Source: Neisseria lactamica
Lineage (GTDB): Bacteria; Pseudomonadota; Gammaproteobacteria; Burkholderiales; Neisseriaceae
DNA: 64,000 nt
Direction of reading: 5' to 3'
Assembly: GCF_901482445.1 (NCBI RefSeq)
Contig: NZ_LR590477.1
Span: 62,001 to 126,000, forward strand
In this document: in pieces, positions 58,958 to 64,000 of the stretch
Layout of the letters: the number at the start of each line of letters is the position of its first letter
How positions within the stretch are numbered: the first letter of the stretch is position 1
Notes under the pieces: model-generated
Database searches by the model: none
What the model was told of the DNA's origin: nothing
What the model saw: the letters and a program-made list of their open reading frames with translations, nothing else
Made by a program: the position numbers and the translations under genes

Positions 58958-60232
58958 TTACAGTACCGACATCACGTCGGCAACGGTATGAAATGAGCCG
59001 AATACGACGATTCTGTCGTTTTCGCCCGCTTTTGAGGCTGCCGCCCGGTAGGCTTCGCGGACGGCGGCGAATGTCTGTATGTTTTCGATGCCGTGTTCGT
59101 GCAGTTTGTCTTGCAGGCTCTCGAGCGTCATTCCGCGCGGCACGTCCAAAGGTGCGATATACCATTCGTCAAACTGGTCTTTGACAATTTCCAACACGCC
59201 GCCTATGTCTTTGTCGGACAGCATACTGAACACGGCGGTGCGTTTTTGCGCAAACGCCAGATTCATCAGGCTGCGTCGCAGGGCGCGGGCGGCGTGGGGA
59301 TTGTGTCCGACATCCAAAACGGTCAGCGGACGGCCGGGCAGGACTTGGAAGCGTCCGGGGTTTTCAACCAGCAACAAACCGCGCTTGATTGCACCAATGT
59401 CCGCCGGCAGTTTGCCGTTCAAGCATTCCAACACGGTCAGCGCGCAGGCGGCGTTGGAAAGCTGGTATGCGCCGCGCAATGCGGGGAAGGGCAGGGCATT
59501 GCGGTTGCGTGCGGGGCCGTCTGAATGCTGCGGCCGGAAGCGGTAGTTCCATTGGATGTTTTCCATCGCGTGAAACTCGAAATCGCGCTGTACCATCAGC
59601 AGTTTCGCGCCTATGGCTTCGGCGTGTGCGACCAACGATTCGGGCGCGGGGTTTTGACCGCAGATGGCGGGTTTGCCGCTACGGAATACGCCCGCTTTTT
59701 CAAAACCGACCTGTTCGACCGTATCGCCCAAAAACGCCTGATGATCCAAATCCACACTGGTAACCACCGCGCAATCGCCGTCGAACACATTAACCGCGTC
59801 CAAACGTCCGCCCAAGCCGACTTCCAATATCATTACATCGACTTGTTCGCGTATGAAGATGTCGACGGCCGCTAAGGCATTGAATTCAAAATAAGTCAGT
59901 GATATTTCACCGCGTGCGGTTTCGATGCGTTCGAAGGAAGCGGTGATTGTGTCGTCTGAAACCGGCTCGGCGTTGACGGCGATACGTTCGTTGTAACGCA
60001 ATAAATGGGGGCTGGTTAATGTGCCGGTTTTGTAGCCCGCCTGTTTGTAAATCTGTGTCAGATAGGCGCAGACCGAGCCTTTGCCGTTTGTTCCCGCGAC
60101 GACGACGACGGGGCATTGCGGCTCGAGCTTCATCCGTTTTTTCACTTCGCCTACGCGTTCCAAGCCTATATCGATCAAGCCGCCGCTGTGGGCGGTTTCC
60201 AAATGCGAGAGCCAGTCTTGCAGTGTTTTCAT
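58958..60232 (-). CDS. folC: Bifunctional folylpolyglutamate/dihydrofolate synthase
   Basis: FolC makes dihydrofolate and adds glutamates to folates. The Mur-ligase-like P-loop VVVAGTNGKGSVCAYL and TSPHLLRYNERIAVN are diagnostic; MILEVGLGGRLDAVNVFD and LDVGHNPHAARAL follow. The ATG at 60232 (MKTLQDWLSH) gives 424 residues; the frame continues to a TTG at 60250. First gene of the folC-dedD-cvpA block. Confidence 0.96.
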   Translation of the reverse strand: MKTLQDWLSHLETAHSGGLIDIGLERVGEVKKRMKLEPQCPVVVVAGTNGKGSVCAYLTQIYKQAGYKTGTLTSPHLLRYNERIAVNAEPVSDDTITASFERIETARGEISLTYFEFNALAAVDIFIREQVDVMILEVGLGGRLDAVNVFDGDCAVVTSVDLDHQAFLGDTVEQVGFEKAGVFRSGKPAICGQNPAPESLVAHAEAIGAKLLMVQRDFEFHAMENIQWNYRFRPQHSDGPARNRNALPFPALRGAYQLSNAACALTVLECLNGKLPADIGAIKRGLLLVENPGRFQVLPGRPLTVLDVGHNPHAARALRRSLMNLAFAQKRTAVFSMLSDKDIGGVLEIVKDQFDEWYIAPLDVPRGMTLESLQDKLHEHGIENIQTFAAVREAYRAAASKAGENDRIVVFGSFHTVADVMSVL

Positions 60233-60263
60233 TGAGTGTTCCGTGTTCAAATGCCGTCTGAAA

Positions 60264-60710
60264 TCAGCTTGGCGTATCGGTTTCGGCGGTTTTTTTCGGC
60301 TGCCGCCAAAGCACCCAGACTTTCAGCCTGCGGTAGGATTCCGAGTCCGCCATATCGGGGGTGATGCAGTGGCGGACGGTTTTGCCACCGGTGTCCCATT
60401 GTAAGAATAAGGCATAAGGCGTAACCATACTGCTGCCCGAAAGTGCCGCCGCCTTCGCTGTTTTTTCTTTGCCGGATATGATTTCCGCCCGTCCGTCGCG
60501 GTCGATAATGACGGCGGTAACGGCGCGGCGGTTTTTCAGGTTCGTTATCCGCAGCGAGTGGATGAAACTTGCAAGCAGCGCGGCAAGCCCGAACCACATC
60601 ATCCGGCCGTAAAACCAAGTCAGGCAGACGGCAATGGAAGCCGAGTGGAGCGATACGGTCAGGATGTTCAGAATGCGGGACGGCTTCAATGCCGTCTGAA
60701 AGGCGCGCAC
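60264..60710 (-). CDS. YgfX-like inner-membrane protein
   Basis: The 148-residue product starts with GTG at 60710 and reads through a DUS (FQTALKPS). Two hydrophobic segments (about 17-32 and 36-52) are followed by a soluble part with SSMVTPYALFLQWDTGGKTV and DSESYRRLKVWVLW, which aligns in pattern with E. coli YgfX (CptA). YgfX lies with SdhE and affects cell shape or envelope in enterobacteria; no sdhE is here. It starts 4 bp after the next gene's stop, so they are cotranscribed. Assignment is by pattern only. Confidence 0.6.
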   Translation of the reverse strand: MRAFQTALKPSRILNILTVSLHSASIAVCLTWFYGRMMWFGLAALLASFIHSLRITNLKNRRAVTAVIIDRDGRAEIISGKEKTAKAAALSGSSMVTPYALFLQWDTGGKTVRHCITPDMADSESYRRLKVWVLWRQPKKTAETDTPS

Positions 60711-60714
60711 GGCT

Positions 60715-61074
60715 TTACATCATATTGTCGAACACGGGCGTGATGTTCAAATCCGCTTCTTCCATGTCTAAAACCATATCGTGGATTTCGATGTCGAAAA
60801 ATTCCCAAAACGCCTTCAGCCCCATATCTTGCGGCCATTTGTCCTTGTCGATGTCCCAGCCGGCGAGTTCGGCTTCAAAAATCTGCCGGTAGCGTTCGTC
60901 GAAGTAGGAAACGACGGCTTCCGGTTCGTCGAACTGCGGAACGAGGAAGACGGAACAGTTGGCACGAAGCTGCTCTATGGTCAGGTCGGGCATATTTTCG
61001 TCGGTGCTTTTGAGCCATTCCAAAAAGCGGACGGTCGGCTTGAGGACGACGGCGGTACGGTCAACAAAATACAT
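60715..61074 (-). CDS. Conserved cytoplasmic protein of unknown function
   Basis: From the ATG at 61074 (MYFVDRTAVVLKPTVRFLEW), preceded by GAAAG, the product is 119 residues, acidic (many Asp and Glu), with WDIDKDKWPQDMGLKAFWEF and a Met-Met C-terminus. I believe it is a small family found in several proteobacteria, but I know no function for it. It is followed within 4 bp by the YgfX-like gene. Confidence 0.7.
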   Translation of the reverse strand: MYFVDRTAVVLKPTVRFLEWLKSTDENMPDLTIEQLRANCSVFLVPQFDEPEAVVSYFDERYRQIFEAELAGWDIDKDKWPQDMGLKAFWEFFDIEIHDMVLDMEEADLNITPVFDNMM

Positions 61075-61109
61075 GGTTTTCTTTCTCAATTATCTTGCGG
61101 TGTCGGGCT

Positions 61110-61142
61110 ATGCCGTCTGAACGTTCAATTTTCAGACGGCAT
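61110..61142. terminator. DUS inverted-repeat terminator of the ABC ATPase gene
   Basis: ATGCCGTCTGAA (61110-61121) and its reverse complement (61131-61142), 4 bp beyond the ATPase stop. Confidence 0.86.
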
Positions 61143-61146
61143 AGCA

Positions 61147-61884
61147 TCAGTGGGTCATGACCTGCTGCAGGAATTGTTTGGCGCGTTCGTGTTTCGGGTT
61201 GGTAAAAAATGCTTCCGGCGTTTCGTCTTCGAGGATTTGCCCTTTATCGACAAAAAGCACCCGGTCGGCAACTTCGCGGGCAAAACCCATTTCGTGGGTT
61301 ACGCACATCATCGTCATCCCGCTTTCCGCCAAGTCTTTCATCACTTTCAACACTTCGCCGACCATTTCGGGGTCGAGTGCGGAGGTCGGCTCGTCGAACA
61401 GCATCACGCGCGGTTCCATCGCCAGTCCGCGCGCAATCGCCACGCGCTGCTGCTGGCCGCCGGAAAGTTGGGACGGAAAAGCGTCTTTTTTGTGTACCAG
61501 CCCGACGCGTTCCAAAAGCTCCATTGCCTTTTTCTCCGCCTGTTCCGCATTTTGCCCCTTAACCTTCATCGGTGCGAGGGTAATGTTTTCCAACACGGTC
61601 AGGTGCGGGTAGAGGTTGAAGCCTTGGAATACGAAGCCGACTTCTTCGCGGATTTTGTTCAAATCGGTTTTGGGGTCGGCAACGTTGACGCCGTCCACCC
61701 AAATCTCGCCGCTTTCGATGCTTTCAAGCTGGTTGACGGTGCGGATGAGTGTGGATTTGCCGCTGCCCGAAGGCCCGCAGACGACGACCACTTCGCCTTT
61801 TTTGATTTCCAAGTTCACGCCGTTGATGACGTGCAGGTCTTTGAAATGTTTGTGTACGTTTTTGAATTTGATCATAGTGTCCAT
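61147..61884 (-). CDS. glnQ: Polar amino-acid ABC transporter ATP-binding protein
   Basis: The ATPase of a PAAT-type importer (GlnQ/GltL/HisP group). Walker A VVVCGPSGSGKSTLIRTVNQ, Q-loop VGFVFQGFNLYPHLTVLENI, signature LSGGQQQRVAIARGLAM, Walker B VMLFDEPTSALDPEMVGEV and switch TVTHEMGFA-like VTHEMGFAREVADRVLFVD are complete; 245 residues. The substrate cannot be read from an ATPase. No permease or binding protein lies next to it, so it must work with partners encoded elsewhere. An in-frame ATG at 61875 is an alternative start. Confidence 0.9.
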   Translation of the reverse strand: MDTMIKFKNVHKHFKDLHVINGVNLEIKKGEVVVVCGPSGSGKSTLIRTVNQLESIESGEIWVDGVNVADPKTDLNKIREEVGFVFQGFNLYPHLTVLENITLAPMKVKGQNAEQAEKKAMELLERVGLVHKKDAFPSQLSGGQQQRVAIARGLAMEPRVMLFDEPTSALDPEMVGEVLKVMKDLAESGMTMMCVTHEMGFAREVADRVLFVDKGQILEDETPEAFFTNPKHERAKQFLQQVMTH

Positions 61885-61916
61885 TCTTTTCAGGCAGTCT
61901 GAATCCGTCTGATCGA

Positions 61917-62372
61917 TTAAGGGTAAAACTTATTCAAATCGGCAACCAATTTGGTTAACTCTTCCTGATTCGGCTTATTCATGCTCCGGTAAACTTTGAC
62001 GTAGCCTTTGTCGTTTTTCATATTCACGACATAGATGACGAAACGTGTGCCGTTGAATCCTTTTTCCGCATCGCAGGTGTAGTACGTCACGCCCCCGCTT
62101 TCCGCTTTTTCCAGTACGCAGTCGTTTTTGCGGTAGCCTTGCTCCTTCGCTATCCAATCCCGCTCAAATGAAGCCCTGTACGCGTCCGGCACGCGGACTT
62201 GGTCGACCAATAAATCATGATCGGGATTTTGGGAATAACCGTAATGGAAAATGGCATTTGAACCCTTCAATTGTGCCTCCAGCATTTGATAACGCCGGTT
62301 TTGGAAAAACGCATCGTTCGGGTTCATGCAGGCAGTTAAAAGAAAAGTCAGGAGTGCGGCTGTGTATTTCAT
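61917..62372 (-). CDS. Putative lipoprotein of unknown function
   Basis: The ATG at 62372 begins MKYTAALLTFLLTAC, with lipobox LLTAC and lipid-bearing Cys15; the precursor has 151 residues. The mature part is polar with three further Cys-containing or aromatic segments (KNDCVLEKAESGGVTYYTC may form a disulfide) and no family I know. The 56 bp upstream of the start are a decayed copy of its own 5' end. It lies 32 bp beyond the ABC ATPase start on the same strand and so is probably transcribed ahead of it. Confidence 0.75.
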   Translation of the reverse strand: MKYTAALLTFLLTACMNPNDAFFQNRRYQMLEAQLKGSNAIFHYGYSQNPDHDLLVDQVRVPDAYRASFERDWIAKEQGYRKNDCVLEKAESGGVTYYTCDAEKGFNGTRFVIYVVNMKNDKGYVKVYRSMNKPNQEELTKLVADLNKFYP

Positions 62373-62434
62373 AGTTTGTTCACTCGGGCGGTTAAAGGAA
62401 AAGTCAGGAATACGGTTGTGTATTTTATGGTTTA
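62323..62434 (-). repeat. 56-bp imperfect tandem duplication over the lipoprotein start
   Basis: Minus-strand sequence from 62428 (ATAAAATACACAACCGTATT) repeats that from 62372 (ATGAAATACACAGCCGCACT) with period 56 bp. In the upstream copy the start ATG is ATA and the lipobox Cys codon reads Arg, so it is a vestige. 56 is not a multiple of three, so the copies are out of frame. Confidence 0.85.
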
Positions 62435-62482
62435 TTCTCTTATAAACAGTTATAAACGGTTTCAAGGCGGCTCGCCGGCAAT

Positions 62483-63052
62483 TCAACGCACAAAATTCCG
62501 TTTGCACATCATATGGTTTTCAATATTGGCTTTGGCATCTTTTTCATCCCAAACCTGCAATTCCCACGGATAGTAGAAATTGCTGCTGTTTTTGAAATAA
62601 ATGTGTATGCCGATATAGCCGCCGGCATCGCGCAAATACCGGTTTTTCAAGCCGTGTTCTGTTTTCCAGCCGTCAAGTTTTTTCAAAATTCCGACAACTG
62701 TTTCAGACGGCCAAATCAGCCGCGCGCCGAAAATATCGTTCAGGATGTTGTTGGCCGGATATTGGTTGTCGCGCGCCAAATAGCGGCTGATTTTATCATG
62801 TATGCCTTCTGCGGTTTTCACGCGGTAGAAAAAGTCTATGCCGCGCGTGTCGGCAAAGGCTAAATAATCGTTAACCGCTTCGTGCAAATTAAGGCGGTAA
62901 GACAAAATATGTTCGGTCGGAACGTTTTTGAGCGTGCGGCTCAAATTGATTTTCCGCACTTTGCCGGTTTCAAAATAATCCTGCGAATATTGTGCATGCA
63001 GGCGGTTGATTTCGCGGATTAAACGTTCGGTTTTTTGCAGGTTGCCTTCCAT
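62483..63052 (-). CDS. Single-domain RelA/SpoT-like protein
   Basis: A 189-residue protein made of little more than a (p)ppGpp synthetase-like domain: DFFYRVKTAEGIHDKISRYL (Arg/Lys-rich G-loop part), NDIFGARLIWPSE (D-x-x-G-x-R), GGYIGIHIYF (G-Y-x-x-x-H) and WELQVWDEKDA (E-x-Q). No HD hydrolase, TGS or ACT domain is present. Small alarmone synthetases and toxic ToxSAS enzymes share this layout. It begins 14 bp after rsmA and is likely cotranscribed with it. A 10-mer DUS is read as WPSET. Activity is not proven; the YR-x-K motif fits synthetase use. Confidence 0.78.
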   Translation of the reverse strand: MEGNLQKTERLIREINRLHAQYSQDYFETGKVRKINLSRTLKNVPTEHILSYRLNLHEAVNDYLAFADTRGIDFFYRVKTAEGIHDKISRYLARDNQYPANNILNDIFGARLIWPSETVVGILKKLDGWKTEHGLKNRYLRDAGGYIGIHIYFKNSSNFYYPWELQVWDEKDAKANIENHMMCKRNFVR

Positions 63053-63066
63053 CGCCGCGTCCCTTT

Positions 63067-63846
63067 TCAGACGGCTTTGTCCGCCAAATAATTGCTCAAC
63101 GCCACGTATTTCTCCGGCTCGATATGTTCGGCGCGGTCTTGCGGACTGATGCCGACTGCCTGCAAATCTTCGTCTGTTGCCAGTTCTTTCAGATTGTTGC
63201 GTATGGTTTTGCGGCGTTGGTGGAAGGCGAGTTTCACGAGTTTGGCAAAATGCTCGAAATCGTCCGCCCTGCCGATGCGGTGTTTCACCGGAATCATACG
63301 GACGACGGCGGAATCCACTTTCGGTGCAGGATCGAACGATTCGGGCGGCACGTCGATCAGCAGCTCCATATCGAAAAAATATTGCAGCATCACGCCCAAA
63401 CGCCCGTAGTCGTTGCTTTTCGGCGCGGCAACCATACGCTCGACCACTTCTTTTTGCAGCATAAAGTGCATATCGACGACATCGTCCGCCACTTCCGCCA
63501 GTTTGAACAAAAGCGGCGTGGAAATGTTGTAGGGCAGGTTGCCGACGATTTTCTTTTTGCCTGCGATACTGTTGAAATCAAACTGCAACACATCGCCTTC
63601 GTGAATCACCAGCTTATCCGCAAACGGCAGCGTTTTCAGACGGCATACGATGTCGCGGTCGATTTCGACAACGTGCAGGCAGTTCAGTTTTTTCGCCAAA
63701 GGTTCGGTAATCGCCGCCAAACCCGGGCCGATTTCAATCACGACATCATCCGCCTGCGGGCGCACGGCGTTGACGATATCGCCGATAATCCGCGTGTCCT
63801 GCAAAAAATTCTGCCCGAAACGCTTGCGGGCTTTGTGTTCTTTCAT
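63067..63846 (-). CDS. rsmA: 16S rRNA dimethyladenosine transferase
   Basis: RsmA (KsgA) dimethylates A1518 and A1519 in helix 45, a late 30S check. RKRFGQNFLQDTRIIGDIVN opens the protein, the SAM site is VVIEIGPGLAAITEPLA and the catalytic motif is VGNLPYNISTPLLFKL (N-L-P-Y). 259 residues, family length. The leader upstream is strongly structured. It precedes the RelA/SpoT-like gene by 14 bp. Confidence 0.97.
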   Translation of the reverse strand: MKEHKARKRFGQNFLQDTRIIGDIVNAVRPQADDVVIEIGPGLAAITEPLAKKLNCLHVVEIDRDIVCRLKTLPFADKLVIHEGDVLQFDFNSIAGKKKIVGNLPYNISTPLLFKLAEVADDVVDMHFMLQKEVVERMVAAPKSNDYGRLGVMLQYFFDMELLIDVPPESFDPAPKVDSAVVRMIPVKHRIGRADDFEHFAKLVKLAFHQRRKTIRNNLKELATDEDLQAVGISPQDRAEHIEPEKYVALSNYLADKAV

Positions 63847-64000
63847 CGGGTTTCCTTTTCGGTTGAAACCACACCCTTTAGGGCGGTAGAATCAGACCCT
63901 ATTTGGGAGGGGCGTAACCCTTTCCAAATCAGGACGGCACATAGGGCGGTGCTTTATGTGCCGTCCTGTGTGTTGGAACATAAATGTGTTTACAGTATCC
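63847..64000 (-). promoter_or_regulatory. Structured leader upstream of rsmA
   Basis: On the minus strand a perfect 13-bp stem AGGACGGCACATA/TATGTGCCGTCCT (63955-63967 with 63931-63943, 11-nt loop) is followed by a second stem-like stretch (ATTTGG..CCAAAT, 63901-63928) and CCCTAAAGGG (63880-63890). No T-run follows the first stem. It could be a terminator of the upstream gene, an attenuator or a small RNA; the window ends 33 bp beyond. Confidence 0.5.

Noticed and set aside
62483..63052. Toxin-antitoxin pair of the RelA/SpoT-like gene with the lipoprotein
   Set aside because: The lipoprotein carries an export signal and so is not a credible cytoplasmic antitoxin.

Overview
The window is a chromosomal segment of a human-associated Neisseria. 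It is saturated with the neisserial DNA uptake sequence (DUS, ATGCCGTCTGAA), mostly as inverted pairs that double as terminators, and it carries Correia elements, a dRS3 repeat array, the neisserial FbpABC and LbpAB iron systems and NspA. The AT-DUS dialect points to the meningitidis/gonorrhoeae/lactamica/polysaccharea clade. From memory, several proteins (NspA, LpxK) differ from meningococcal MC58 at a number of positions, so a commensal relative such as N. lactamica or N. polysaccharea is plausible; this is inference.

Layout. 1-2.1 kb: an AT-rich DUF305 gene (cut by the window edge) behind a MerR-type promoter, then prfC. 2.2-4.9 kb: hisH-hisA-hisF-hisI. 5.0-10.4 kb: pta and the Fur-type ferric iron operon fbpABC. 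10.6-15.5 kb: a DMP19/DUF4375 protein, argH, galU, a small membrane protein, an RdgB-type pyrophosphatase, ppa and nudB. 15.7-25.6 kb: tRNA-Pro, trkH, apaH, ridA, nspA, hemW, ligA, zipA, ampD. 25.7-33.3 kb (plus strand): mltG, tmk, maeB, lpxK, a frameshifted DUF2059 gene, a Correia element, a Trm112-like gene, kdsB, tRNA-Ser. 33.6-41.6 kb: trpA-accD, a CNP1-like gene, tusA, pyrC, an AT-rich cassette gene, nusB-ribH, a DUF2185 gene, rnc-era.

41.5-47.1 kb is the accessory island. It lies between two copies of the last 36 bp of era and holds a frame-broken radical-SAM (HutW-like) fragment, an intact IS1016-like element with an 8-bp target duplication, type I-C cas1 and cas2 and a CRISPR array of 31 identical 32-bp repeats and 30 spacers. 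No cas3, cas5, cas7, cas8 or cas4 is visible, so this is an adaptation module and array without an interference complex.

47.1-64.0 kb: Fur-box-led lbpB-lbpA, a 1.4-kb dRS3 array ending in a Correia element, trpF and greB, the folC-dedD-cvpA-purF block (same order as in E. coli), a YgfX-like gene, a conserved unknown, an orphan amino-acid ABC ATPase, a lipoprotein gene with a decayed duplicate of its signal region, a single-domain RelA/SpoT-like protein and rsmA behind a structured leader.

The most unusual elements are the effector-less type I-C island with its era-derived direct repeats, the small RelA/SpoT-domain gene, the MerR-type promoter next to mixed DUS dialects, and the AT-rich cassette between pyrC and nusB.
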